This document shows, one piece after another, positions 17,771-27,300 of a stretch of 64,000 bases of DNA. The notes under the pieces were generated by a model. It did no database searches, was not told the origin of the DNA, and saw only the letters and a program-made list of their open reading frames with translations. Each line of letters starts with the position of its first letter. Positions within the stretch are counted from its first letter, which is position 1. Position numbers and translations under genes: made by a program. Source of the DNA: Roseiarcus sp963784805 (lineage in GTDB: Bacteria; Pseudomonadota; Alphaproteobacteria; Rhizobiales; Beijerinckiaceae); NCBI GenBank assembly GCA_963784805.1, contig CAWASR010000013.1:60486-124485 (forward strand). The letters run 5' to 3'.

Positions 17771-18094
17771 ATGCCTGACGCGTTCGAAGAACGCGAGAAC
17801 GCGTTCGAGAAGCGGTTCGCGGCCGACGAGACCCAGCGCTTCCGCGCGGTCGCGCGCCGCAACAAGGCGATTGCGCAATGGGCCGCCGGGCTGATCGGAC
17901 TTTCGACCGAAGCGGCGGAGACCTACGTCCGCGATTTCGTCTCGAGCCAGGTCGGCCGCGACGACGACGCGGTCGAGGCGTCTCTGCGGGCCGACCTCGA
18001 TCGCGCCAAGGTCGATCTCTCGGATCACCGCCTGCGACGAAAGATGGACGAGGAGCTCGGTGAGGCGATAGCGTCGATCAAGAGCGGCGCGTGA
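17771..18094 (+). CDS. DUF1476 protein, F1Fo-ATPase inhibitor (zeta subunit)
   Basis: This 107-residue soluble helical protein, MPDAFEERENAFEKRFAADE at the N-terminus and DHRLRRKMDEELGEAI near the end, matches the DUF1476 family. Family members in alphaproteobacteria are the zeta subunit that inserts its N-terminal helix into F1 and blocks ATP hydrolysis. The ATG at 17771 is taken because a GAGGGAGA ribosome site precedes it. An upstream in-frame ATG (17756) overlaps that site. The gene stands alone here, followed by a REP-like hairpin, not next to atp genes. Confidence 0.88.
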   Translation: MPDAFEERENAFEKRFAADETQRFRAVARRNKAIAQWAAGLIGLSTEAAETYVRDFVSSQVGRDDDAVEASLRADLDRAKVDLSDHRLRRKMDEELGEAIASIKSGA

Positions 18095-18103
18095 CGCGGC
18101 CCC

Positions 18104-18152
18104 ACTCCCGCTTGCGGGAGAAGGCGGCGCGAAGCGCCGGATGAGGGGCCTC
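18104..18152. repeat. REP-like extragenic palindrome
   Basis: CTCCCGCTTGCGGGAG is a hairpin, followed by GGCGCGAAGCGCC and GGATGAGGGG. This is the pattern of extragenic palindromes scattered through rhizobial genomes. It sits between convergent genes and may also act as a transcription terminator. Confidence 0.6.
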
Positions 18153-18156
18153 GGCA

Positions 18157-18666
18157 TTATCGGCCGGCGGGCCGGACGAGCGGCGCGAAAGCCGCCGACA
18201 CCGCTGCGTAGACCTCCCGCTTGAACGGCACCACCAGGTCGGGCAACCGCTCCAGGCTTTCCCAACGCCAGGCGTCGAATTCCGCGCCATGTTCGCCGCC
18301 GGCCGGGCGCCGCACGTCGATTTCGTTCTCCTCGCCGACGAAGCGAAACAGGAACCACTTCTGTGACTGCCCGCGATATCGCCCCTTCCAGCGTCCGCGC
18401 GCCTCTTTCGGCAAATCGTAGTTCAGCCAACCCGGCAGTTCGGCGATGAATTCGATCGAGCGGATATTGGTTTCTTCCCAGAGCTCGCGCCGCGCCGCCT
18501 CGAGCGCGGTTTCGCCGTCGTCGATCCCGCCCTGGGGCATTTGCCACGAGCGGGAATCCAGCGCTTCGCCGGCGCTCTTGCGCTTGCGATGGCCTATGAA
18601 CGCCTCGCCGTCGCGATTGACCAGCGCGACGCCGACGCACGGACGGTAAGGCAGATCGTTGCTCAC
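18157..18666 (-). CDS. rppH: RNA pyrophosphohydrolase
   Basis: This 169-residue Nudix hydrolase removes pyrophosphate from the 5' triphosphate end of mRNA and so starts decay. The Nudix box is intact (GGIDDGETALEAARRELWEE plus TNI, about residues 42-64), and YRPCVGVALVNRDGEAFIGHR with SWQMPQGG are RppH landmarks. It follows the polysaccharide-deacetylase gene by 9 bp on the minus strand, the usual rhizobial neighbour, and is probably in the same transcript. Confidence 0.93.
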   Translation of the reverse strand: MSNDLPYRPCVGVALVNRDGEAFIGHRKRKSAGEALDSRSWQMPQGGIDDGETALEAARRELWEETNIRSIEFIAELPGWLNYDLPKEARGRWKGRYRGQSQKWFLFRFVGEENEIDVRRPAGGEHGAEFDAWRWESLERLPDLVVPFKREVYAAVSAAFAPLVRPAGR

Positions 18667-18675
18667 GAACTCGTT

Positions 18676-19911
18676 TTAAGGTTTGGACAGCGCCGACATG
18701 CCCCGCGACTTTGACATCAATGCGGAAAGCGGCACAAGCGCGACGCCCTTCGCCTCGAGCCTACTGGTCCATCGCGCCAAATGTTCGACGCTGCTGGGCG
18801 AGGCGGAAGCGATTCCGATCGCTGTCCCGCGCTGACGAGCGAGATCGACGAGGCGATCGAGCGCCCCATCGAGGGCCGCCGGCGAGGGATTGGCGTCGAT
18901 GACGATGTCGGCGCGGGCCGCGGGCATCGCCAGCGCTTGCGCGAGGTCCGGCGCCAGGCTGCGCGGCGAGGAGCCGTCATCGAGATAGCCCAGGCCTCGG
19001 GCCGCAATTTCGTTCAGGACCGGAGCGATCGCACGCCGGTCGGCGGTGAACTTCCCGCCGAGATAATTGGCGATGGCGACGTACCCGGCGAACCGGCCCA
19101 TCAGCCAGTGCAGCGAATCGAGATTTTCGGCGCTCGCCGCCGTCGTCGTCAGCGTATGCGGCCCCGGCGCGCTGCCGGGATACGAGAAGCCTTCCATCGG
19201 CGCCTGCAGCACCGTCTCGTGCCCCGCGTTGCGCGCCTCCGCCGCCTGTCGATCGAGCGCCGCGCCATAGGGCGCGAAGCCGAGGGTCACGGCGCCGGGC
19301 AGTTCGGCGATCGCGGTCTCGGTGCCCTCGGCGTTGAGCCCGAGCCCGCCGACCATCAGCGCGATGCGCGGGCGGCCGGCCTTCGCCCTTTCGGAGGCGA
19401 GAATCGGCCGCGAATAGACGTCGAACGGCCGGGCGCCGTCGGCGCCGACCCGCGGCAACAGACCGTAGCGCGATTTCTCGACCAGGCGGCGATCGGGCGC
19501 GGCGTCGAGCGTGACGCCGAGCGCCTCGGGAACATCGATAATGATCCCGCCCGGCGCGTCGCCGCCGCCCGGGCGCATGACCTTAACCCCGCTTGCCGCC
19601 TCCACCTGACTGGCCGAGGCGACCGCCGGCAGGCCGGGATTCGGGGCGGCGTCAGTATCCGGAGGTTGCGCCGGCGCGACCGGCGCCGGCGCGCGCTCGA
19701 CTTGCGCCGCCGCGACGACTTCGTCGTCGCGGGGCGATTCCCGGCGCGCGTTCGCGATCAGGCCGATCGCGGCTGCGAGAACCGCCGCCGCGACGGCCAC
19801 GCGCCCAACCCCGCGCGAGGGCCGTCCGGCCGCGGCCGAGGTCGGGTCGGTTGCAATCCCCAGCGGTTCGTTCACCTCGTCGTGCAGCGGATCGTACACG
19901 TCGTCGCGCAT
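18676..19911 (-). CDS. Divergent polysaccharide deacetylase family protein (DUF610/YibQ type)
   Basis: This 411-residue protein has one N-terminal membrane segment (VGRVAVAAAVLAAAIGLIA, about residues 35-53), a Pro/Ala-rich linker and a C-terminal domain (from RPRIALMVGGLGLNAEGTET) of the divergent polysaccharide deacetylase fold. The domain's landmarks FAPYGAALDR, HETVLQAPMEGF and YLDDGSSPRSLA are present. It is probably anchored in the inner membrane and facing the periplasm. Its substrate is unknown, and the catalytic status of this family is uncertain. It lies upstream of rppH. Confidence 0.82.
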   Translation of the reverse strand: MRDDVYDPLHDEVNEPLGIATDPTSAAAGRPSRGVGRVAVAAAVLAAAIGLIANARRESPRDDEVVAAAQVERAPAPVAPAQPPDTDAAPNPGLPAVASASQVEAASGVKVMRPGGGDAPGGIIIDVPEALGVTLDAAPDRRLVEKSRYGLLPRVGADGARPFDVYSRPILASERAKAGRPRIALMVGGLGLNAEGTETAIAELPGAVTLGFAPYGAALDRQAAEARNAGHETVLQAPMEGFSYPGSAPGPHTLTTTAASAENLDSLHWLMGRFAGYVAIANYLGGKFTADRRAIAPVLNEIAARGLGYLDDGSSPRSLAPDLAQALAMPAARADIVIDANPSPAALDGALDRLVDLARQRGTAIGIASASPSSVEHLARWTSRLEAKGVALVPLSALMSKSRGMSALSKP

Positions 19912-20175
19912 GTCAGCCTGGAGTCCTTTGCCCAGGTCGGGGTAGGGATTCGCAAAGGAATTGAGTCTTTTCCCGATCTTCCCTCCGCGACCGAGACAGT
20001 TCAGACCATCGTTCGCCTGTGCGAGGCTGTCCTCACCGCCTTTCCGCGATCCGCGGCGGCGCGGCCGGGCCGGTTCGGCCCCGGGCGGATTGACTGCGCG
20101 CGCGACGCTCCCGATAGTTCTCTAAATAACCTGCGCGGCGACGCATGAGGCGCCGCGGCGGACCAAGGATATCCG

Positions 20176-21168
20176 ATGACGGCCAATCTCATCACCGACG
20201 TTGCAGGCGTGCGCGTCGGGTCGGCCGACGACCCCAAACTCGCCTCCGGCGTCACCGCCGTCATTTTCGACCAGCCGGCGGTCGCCTCGATCGCGATTAA
20301 CGGCGGCTCGCCGGCGCTGCGCGACACGGCGCTGCTGGAGCCGGAAATGACGGTCGAGCGCGTCGACGGCTTTGTGCTGTCGGGCGGCTCGGCGTTCGGC
20401 CTCGACGCCGCGGGCGGAGCGATGGCCTGGCTCGCCGGAATCGGACGCGGTTTCGCCATCGACGGGGCGCGGGTGCCGATCGTGCCCGGCGCGAGCCTGT
20501 TCGACCTTCTCAACGGCGGCGACAAGGCTTGGGGCCGGCGGCCGCCCTATTGGGATCTGGGCTTCCGCGCGGCGGAAACGGCCGCCGAAGGCTTCGCGCT
20601 CGGGACGGCGGGCGCGGGCTATGGCGCGACGACCTACGATCTCAAAGGCGGGCTCGGCTCCGCGAGCGCCATGACCTCGCGCGGCTTTCGGGTCGGCGCG
20701 CTGGTCGCCGTCAATTCCGTCGGGCGGGCGACGCGCGGCATGAGCCGATATTTCTGGGCGGCGCCTTACGAGCAAGGCCGCGAGTTCGGCGGCTGCGGGT
20801 TCGGGCCGATGGAGGTCCAGGACGCGCTGGCCCTGCGCATGAAGCGCGAGGAGCCGGCGAGCACCGACCTCGGCGTCGTCGCGACCGACGCCGCCCTGAC
20901 CGTGGCCCAGCTCAAGCGCGTCGCCATCATGGCCCAGGGCGGTTTCGCGCTCGCGCTTCGACCTGCTTTGTCGCCGGTCGACGGCGACGTCGTGTTCGCC
21001 GCCGCGACCGCGCGGGCGAGCCGCGCGCCCGACATTCGGGATCTGACCGAGATCGGCATGCTCGCCGCCGACTGCATCGCCCGCGCCGTCGCCCGCGGCG
21101 TCTACGAAGCCGCGCCGCTCGAGGTTCCGGGCGCCCAGAAGGCGTGGAAGGGACGGTTCGGGGGATGA
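20176..21168 (+). CDS. P1 family peptidase (DmpA/NylC-like, S58)
   Basis: This 330-residue Ntn-type hydrolase is made as a precursor that cleaves itself to expose an N-terminal nucleophile. LITDVAGVRVG, FVLSGGSAFGLDAAGGAMAW and GAGYGATTYDLKGGLGSAS are family blocks. The cleavage region aligns near EEPASTDLGVVATDAALT, so the Thr of AST is the likely nucleophile, by analogy with NylC. Family members are aminopeptidases or cyclic-amide hydrolases, and the substrate is unknown. It stands alone, divergent from the deacetylase gene across 264 bp. Confidence 0.88.
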   Translation: MTANLITDVAGVRVGSADDPKLASGVTAVIFDQPAVASIAINGGSPALRDTALLEPEMTVERVDGFVLSGGSAFGLDAAGGAMAWLAGIGRGFAIDGARVPIVPGASLFDLLNGGDKAWGRRPPYWDLGFRAAETAAEGFALGTAGAGYGATTYDLKGGLGSASAMTSRGFRVGALVAVNSVGRATRGMSRYFWAAPYEQGREFGGCGFGPMEVQDALALRMKREEPASTDLGVVATDAALTVAQLKRVAIMAQGGFALALRPALSPVDGDVVFAAATARASRAPDIRDLTEIGMLAADCIARAVARGVYEAAPLEVPGAQKAWKGRFGG

Positions 21169-21810
21169 GGGCGGGCCGGCGCCGCCCCAAAAAGCGAATT
21201 AATTTCGTACTATCCTGGCGCGGCCAAATTTTCCAAGGAAAACCAAGGAAAAAAATTCGCGCCCTTTAATACAGAGATATAACGATATAATTGCCTGCGC
21301 GCCTCAGCGGACGGGCGTCGGTCCGGGGGCGGACCGCCGTTCTCATTCTTGATGACGACAAGGCACCCTACCACGATTTGTGATTTTCAGCAAAGAAAAT
21401 GTTGCGCGCATCCTCCATAAGGCGATCGCCGCCCGGATCGCTTCAAGTTGCCGCGCCGCTCCTATCCCGACGGAAGCAAACGTCCAGGGCCCAACCGCCT
21501 TGCTTGCCCCCAATTCGATCACCGGCCGTCGCCCTTCGAGCGAACGATTTTCGTGAGAGGTCGGCTCGTCCGGCCGCGGGGGCTTGGCGCCGCCAATCCA
21601 CCGCGTCGGCGCAAACCGGTCCGCGGTTCAGCGCGGTCCGCTCGCCGCCCTTTGCGACTCACCGTTGGCTGTCGAAAAGATTGGCGCTCATCCTCCGCTT
21701 GATTTTTGTCGCGCCTGACGCGATTCTCATGCTTGAAGGCGCGGCTCGAGCCATAATGCTGGCCTTGGACCCCCCTCGCGCCTAGCCAAAGCGGAACGTC
21801 CGAAAGCCGG
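21169..21810. other. AT-richer intergenic region upstream of the three-TM protein pair
   Basis: This 642-bp stretch has no convincing gene. 21185-21290 is clearly AT-rich for this genome, with AAGCGAATTAATTTCG and CCAAGGAAAACCAAGGAAAA (a tandem CCAAGGAAAA), and GCGAATT/AATTCGC inverted at the two ends. It may be the promoter region of the downstream pair or a transfer boundary. Confidence 0.4.
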
Positions 21811-22272
21811 ATGAAAAAGCCCGTCTCAAATCCTACGCAACCCTATCGCGGGCTGATCGCCGGATATACGGAAGCGATCCGGGCGAGCGATTTGAAGGCC
21901 AACATCGCGTTTCTGTTCCTTGCGTTCATGATGAACTCGGTCCTCTATAACTACATGGATTTTCCGAGCTATCTGCCGATCTCGATCGTCCTGGTGCCGT
22001 TCCTGGTCGTCTACTTCTGTTTGTTCATAGTGCTCCTTCCGCGCTATCCCAAGCGCGGCGCCAAGAACTTTCTCGTTTCAATCAACCTAACGGCGGCGGA
22101 TTTCGACAACGTCGGCGAGACAGAGGGCAGCATCGAACAGTTGAAGCTGCGCTGCGCAGTGCTGTCGGACATTCTTTGGTGGAAGACGAATTTTCTCCGC
22201 GCCAGCATTCTCGTGTCGATTGTCTGCGTTTTCATCACCCTCTTTCTGTTGTATTACATCTGGCTTAGCTAG
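21811..22272 (+). CDS. Three-TM membrane protein, Pycsar-effector-like (DUF5706-type), paralogue 1
   Basis: This 153-residue protein is predicted by eye to have TM1 (about 34-52), TM2 (about 58-80), a cytoplasmic middle part and TM3 (about 128-150). The S-D-L-K-A at the start of TM1, the PRYP after TM2 and the helix RCAVLSDILWWK leading into the last TM are the order of landmarks in the PycTM/DUF5706 family, whose members form membrane pores on binding cyclic nucleotide. Family placement is from memory of the pattern, not a search. The next gene is a clear paralogue, and no cyclase adjoins. A dead integrase follows the pair. Confidence 0.65.
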   Translation: MKKPVSNPTQPYRGLIAGYTEAIRASDLKANIAFLFLAFMMNSVLYNYMDFPSYLPISIVLVPFLVVYFCLFIVLLPRYPKRGAKNFLVSINLTAADFDNVGETEGSIEQLKLRCAVLSDILWWKTNFLRASILVSIVCVFITLFLLYYIWLS

Positions 22273-22309
22273 TTCTCGGGCGCGCGCCTCGGGCGAGTCG
22301 GAGCGATTG

Positions 22310-22759
22310 ATGTCCACAGAAGAAATCGCACGGTTGCGCAATCTCATCACCGGCTACAGCGACTCAATCCGCCTTAGCGACATCAAGGCGCTCATCGCGG
22401 TGCTGTTCGTGGCGATCATGGCGGGAACGGTTCTCCAGTTCCGCGCGCACTATCCGCCGTATCTGAGCGCGCCGGTCATCATGACGCCGTTCATGATCAT
22501 CTTTATCAACCTGCTGATTTGCATTTATCCGCGATTTCCGCGCACCGGGCGACGACGCTTCCCGATCAGGCGCAACCCGAAACCGGAGGATTTCGACTTC
22601 GTCTCCGACGTTCAGGCCGACCTCGATGCGCTGCCGGAGCGCTGCGCGGTTCTGTCGCGTATCCTCTGGTGGAAGAACATCACGTTGCTGACGGCCAATA
22701 TCCTGTCGATGGCCTGCCTCGTGGCGGCCGCGGTCCTGCTGTTCGTCGGACGGCTCTGA
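22310..22759 (+). CDS. Three-TM membrane protein, Pycsar-effector-like, paralogue 2
   Basis: This 149-residue paralogue of the preceding protein shares LI-GY--IR-SD-KA, the PR-P after TM2, DFD-V and RCAVLS-ILWWK. The ATG at 22310 (MSTEEIARLRN) follows GGAG at a normal distance. The longer frame to 22220 overlaps the previous gene and is not used. It starts 37 bp after its neighbour, so the two are probably co-transcribed and may form a hetero-oligomer. Same functional inference and same caveats as paralogue 1. Confidence 0.65.
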   Translation: MSTEEIARLRNLITGYSDSIRLSDIKALIAVLFVAIMAGTVLQFRAHYPPYLSAPVIMTPFMIIFINLLICIYPRFPRTGRRRFPIRRNPKPEDFDFVSDVQADLDALPERCAVLSRILWWKNITLLTANILSMACLVAAAVLLFVGRL

Positions 22760-23060
22760 GCGCGCCGCCGACCCGCATGACGCCGGTTCACGCATCCTGA
22801 ATTGGATGTCCGGAATCCGTTCTGGGCGGGCATCGATCAAGGCGTCGGCAGAACATCGCGAAGGGCGGATTGTGATCATCCGAAGCCGGCGCCATGGACG
22901 CCCGCAATGCGCCAGGGCACGAAGTCGCTGCGCTCCGGCCCGCTTCGCGGGGGCGTGAGCCGAGGGGCGGGTAGCAGGCCGATAGGATAGCGATGGCGCG
23001 ACGGGGAGCCCCGTCCTGAGAATCGAGGGTCGTTCAACCTCACTCAGGAAGGAGCGCCCG
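22760..23060. other. Intergenic region upstream of integrase remnant
   Basis: 301 bp with no recognised gene. It contains a GC hairpin (CCCGCTTCGCGGG near 22940) and an AGGAAGGAGCG ribosome-site-like sequence just before the integrase start. Probably the 5' flank of the mobile element. Confidence 0.35.
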
Positions 23061-23729
23061 ATGACCGAGACCAACCCTGTCAGTCCGCTGCGTCAGCGTA
23101 TGATCGAAGACATGGCTGCGCGCATGCTCAACCCGCACACGCAGCGAAGCCGCATCTCTAGCTGCAAGCGGTTCGCCGTCTGGCTCAAACGTTCGCCCGA
23201 TGCCGCGACGGCCGACGAGGTCCGCCGCTTCCAGCTGCACCTCGTCGAGGGCGGCGCGAGCATCTGCAACCGCAATCGGATCATGACCGGGGTGCGCTTC
23301 TTGTTCCGCGTCACGCTGCGTCGCCACGATCTGGCGGCCGAGATCTGGCACATCAAGGAGCCACAGAAGCTTCCGCCAGTATTGAGCCCTGAGGAGGTCA
23401 AGCGTGTTCTGACCATGGCGACGAGCCTCAAGGCGCGCGCAATGCTGACGCTCGCGTATGGCTGCGGTTTACGGGCCAGCGAAGTGGTTCGGCTGCGAGC
23501 TTGCGACATCGACAGCGAGCAGATGATCATTCGCGTCGTGCAATCGAAAGGCCGCAAGGACCGACATGTGATGCTTCCGGCCGAGATCCTCGACCTGTTG
23601 CGGCAATGGTGGAAGGCGCGGTCGACCCGGCGTGACGCCGGAATCGCGCCGGAACAACGCTGGTTGTTTCCCGGTCGCATTGATTGTCAACCGATGACGA
23701 CGCGCCAGTTCGGCCGGCTGTTCAAGTAG
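23061..23729 (+). pseudogene. Truncated tyrosine site-specific integrase
   Basis: 222 residues are preserved: a SAM-like N-terminal domain (FAVWLKRSPDAATADEV) and the first half of the catalytic domain with the first catalytic Arg (GCGLRASEVVRLR) and the Lys region (QSKGRKDRHVMLP). The frame ends at TAG (23727) right after RQFGRLFK. The next in-frame codons still read AVKAAGLRKA, as in full-length relatives, so the stop is a point mutation. Beyond that similarity is lost, so HxxR and the nucleophilic Tyr are absent. It resembles integrases that travel with IS91-type elements. It cannot be active. Confidence 0.8.
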
Positions 23730-24374
23730 GCTGTGAAAGCCGCGGGGCTGCGCAAGGCGGGCTCTCTCGCCGCAACCACGCCAATCAACGAGCCAATCGC
23801 CCGTTGATACGCTCCACGCCACCACCGATATCTCTATTGCGCGCTTCCAGGCCTCGCTCCGCACCCTATCCCGGTCGCCTCGCGCCAGCTTCGCGCCCAC
23901 AACCACAACCAGCGCGAAAATCAAATCCCCATAGCGCCGCCCGCCGCCCGCCGCCCAAACCTCCCCGCGACTTCGTGCCTTGGCGCTTTTTGGACGCCGG
24001 CCCCCGGAGCAAGACGCGCCTCTCGTGACGCCGGCGTCCAAAAACCTGCACAGGGAACGGACGTCCAGCGCTTACGCTGCGATGCCCCTGGAAGATCGGC
24101 AAAGTGAAATTCGGGCGTTCGGCTGAGAAGCGGGGCAGGTTAAGATCGAGGCGGAGGGCGCGCAGGGGGCGCCAGAAGATAAAGGGTCCTTTCCGGCTGT
24201 GCACCCCAAATGTCTTTTGATCTCTTGAACGACAGTGGCGCGGCCATTTGCAGGATCAGAGCCGTCTTTCGGCTTGCAGCCTCGGCTGATTTCCCCCCCC
24301 TTCTCGTCTTGAACCGATCGCGCGCGCGCCGCAGACTGGCGCAGCTCTCAACAAGCGCCGGGAGGACACACGCA
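23730..24374. other. Intergenic region between integrase remnant and P450 gene
   Basis: 645 bp. The first ~35 bp are the decayed continuation of the integrase. The rest has no protein-like frame. It contains the long inverted repeat at 23987-24044 and a run of eight C at 24293-24300. A good ribosome site, GGGAGGA, lies just before the P450 start. Confidence 0.45.
23987..24044. repeat. Perfect 15-bp inverted repeat
   Basis: TTTTTGGACGCCGGC (23987-24001) and its exact reverse complement (24030-24044) enclose a 28-nt loop. The T-run is at the outer left and the A-run at the outer right, so it is not a standard terminator on the plus strand, though on either strand the transcript could fold. It may mark an end of the decayed mobile element or an operator. 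Confidence 0.6.
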
Positions 24375-27300
24375 ATGGCCGACGCGCCGCATTTCGAGCC
24401 GATCCCTCGTCCGCCGGGCCACATGCTGGTCGGCAACCTGTTCGACATCGACACCGCCCATCCCATCGAAGGGCTGATGGAGCTCGCGCGCAAATACGGC
24501 CCGATCTACGAGCTCGACGTCCCCGGCCTCGGCTCGCGCATCATCGCCTCGAGCCTCGAACTCGTCGATCCGCTCTGCGACGAATCCCGCTTCGACAAGA
24601 AGATCGGCGGCGGCCTCAAAACGCTGGCCTCGGGCCCGACCGGCCGCGGCCTGTTCACGTCAGAGACGCAGGACCCGAATTGGCGCAAGGCGCACAACGT
24701 GCTCTTGCCCGCGTTCAGCATGGACGCGATGCGCGGCTACCACCCGCGCATGCTCGATATCGCGACCCAGCTCATGCTGAAATGGGAGCGGCTGAACCCG
24801 GACGACACGGTCGACCTCCCCGCCGACATGACGCGACTCACGCTCGATACGATCGCGCTCTGCGGCTTCGATTATCGGTTCAACTCCTTCTATCGCGACA
24901 CGCCGCATCCGTTCGTCGTCGCCATGCTGAACACGCTGGAAACGGCGCAGGCGAGGGCGCGGGAGCTGCCGATCGAAACCAAGCTCAAGCGTGGCCGCGC
25001 CAAAAAGGCGCGCGCGGACCAGGAATTCATGGTCGCGATCGTGCGCCACATCATCGAGGAGCGGGTGAAGTCGGGCGCGCTCGGCAAGGTCAACGACCTT
25101 CTCGACCGGATGCTGACCGGCGTCGACCGGCAGTCGGGCGAGAAGCTCGACGAGACCAACATCATCGCCCAATGCATCACCTTCCTCGTCGCCGGCCACG
25201 AGACGACAAGCGGGCTTCTCTCCTTCGCGCTCTATGCGCTCCTCAAAAACCCAAAGGTCCTCGAACGGGGCTATCAGGAGGTGGACCGGGTTCTGGGCGC
25301 CGACGTGAGCGCGCTGCCGACCTACGCCCAGACCCATCAGCTGCCTTATGTCTCGCAGATCCTCGAGGAAACGCTGCGGCTTTGGCCGACTGCGCCCGCG
25401 TTCACCCGCCGCCCGTACGAGGACATCGTGCTCGGCGGCAAATATCGGATCGAGGCGGATTCGTCCGTCGTGGTGCTGATCGGCATGCTGCACCGCGACC
25501 CGAAGATCTGGGGCGACAATCCCGAGGCGTTCGACCCGGACCGCTTCAGCCCCGAGAATCGCGCGAAGATTCCGCCCAACGCCTACAAGCCGTTTGGCAC
25601 CGGGCAGCGCGCCTGCATCGGCCGCCAGTTTGCGTTGCAGGAGGCGACGCTGGTCCTGGCCATGCTCTTGCAGCGGTTCGAGTTCGTCAACTTCGCCAAT
25701 TATCAGCTCGAGACGAAGCAGACCCTGACGATCAAGCCGGCGAACTTCATCATTCGCGTGAAGCCCCGGCCTGGGCGCGCGACCACCGGCTTCTTTGCCG
25801 CGCCTCAGCTCGCGGCTGCGCCCGCCGCGGCGCCTCAACCCGCCCCGGCGGCGCCGAGCCCGGCCGCGACCGCGGACGCACATGCGACGCCGCTGCTGGT
25901 TTTGTTCGGCTCCAATCTCGGCACGGCGGAAGGCATCGCCCACCGCATCGCGGACGACGCGCGGAGCCGCGGCTTCGCCGCGACCGTAGGCGCGCTCGAT
26001 GAACATGTCGACGCGCTGCCCAGACAAGGCGCCGTCATCATCGTCACCGCCTCCTACAACGGCCAGCCGCCCGACAACGCCGCGAAATTCTGCGCGAAGC
26101 TGCGCGATCCGACACTGCCGTCGGACGCCTTCGCGGGCGTCGAGTACAGCGTCTTCGGCTGCGGCAACCGCGACTGGTCGGCGACCTATCAGGCGATCCC
26201 GAGCCTCATCGATGCTGAACTTGAGAAGCACGGCGCGAAGCGCGCTTACGAACGCGGCGAGGGCGACGCGCGCGGCGATTTCGACCGCGACTATCGCGCC
26301 TGGTACGGCGACCTCTTTCCTTCGCTCGCCAAGGCGCTCGATCTGCCGGAGAGCGCGGCGGAAGCGAAGACGGCGGTGGGCCCGCGCATCTCGGTCAGCT
26401 TCGTGAACAGGTTGGCGGCGAGCCCGATCATGCGCTCCTATAGCGCCGTCGGCATGACGGTGCGCATGAACCGCGAATTGCAGCGGCGCGACTGCGAGCG
26501 CCCGTCAGAGCGCTCGACGCGACACATCGAGATCGCGCTGCCCGCCGGCGCCTCCTACGGCGCCGGCGACCATCTCGGAATCGTGCCGCGCAACGGGCTC
26601 GAGTCGATCCGGCGCGTGCTGATGCGGTTCAAGCTCGACCCAAGCCTCTATGTGACGATTACGCCGCACCCCAACGCCGGCACACCCCTGCCGGTCAACG
26701 AGCCGGTTCCGCTGCTCGGCGTCCTTGCCAATCGCATCGAATTGCAGGACGTCGCGACGCGCGAGCAGATCGCGACGCTCGCCCAGCACGCCAAGGACGA
26801 AAAGGAGCGGCAAACGCTAGAGGCGCTCGCAGGCGACGACGCGTCTTACGCCAGCGAGGTGTTCGCGCAGCGCAAGTCGGTGCTCGACCTCCTCGACGAG
26901 CATTCGTCGTGCGCGCCGCCGTTCGAGGTCTTTCTCGACCTCATGCCGCCGTTGCGGCCGCGCTATTACTCAATCTCCTCATCGCCTCTCATGAGCGCCG
27001 ACGCGTGCAGCATCACGGTCGGCGTGCTGGAGGGTCCGGCGCTGAGCGGCCACGGCAAGTTCCGTGGCGTCTCCTCGAACTATCTCGCCGCCCAGCCGGC
27101 CGACGCCACGGTATATGGCTTCGTCCGCAAGCCGACGATCCCGTTCCATCCGCCCGAGAACCCGCACGTGCCGATGATCATGGTCGGCCCCGGCGCCGGG
27201 GTCGCGCCGTTCCGCGGCTTCTTGCAGGAGCGCGCGGCCCTGAAGACCCAAGGCGCGCCGATCGGCGCCTCGCTCCTCTTCTTCGGCTGCCGCGATCCCA

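Noticed and set aside
21399..21785. 128-codon plus-strand frame upstream of the membrane-protein pair
   Set aside because: Biased composition, no motif, no ribosome site. Most likely chance.
24293..24300. Run of eight C upstream of the P450 gene as a phase-variation tract
   Set aside because: It is ~75 bp before the start, not placed in an obvious promoter spacer, and a single such run is unremarkable in GC-rich DNA.
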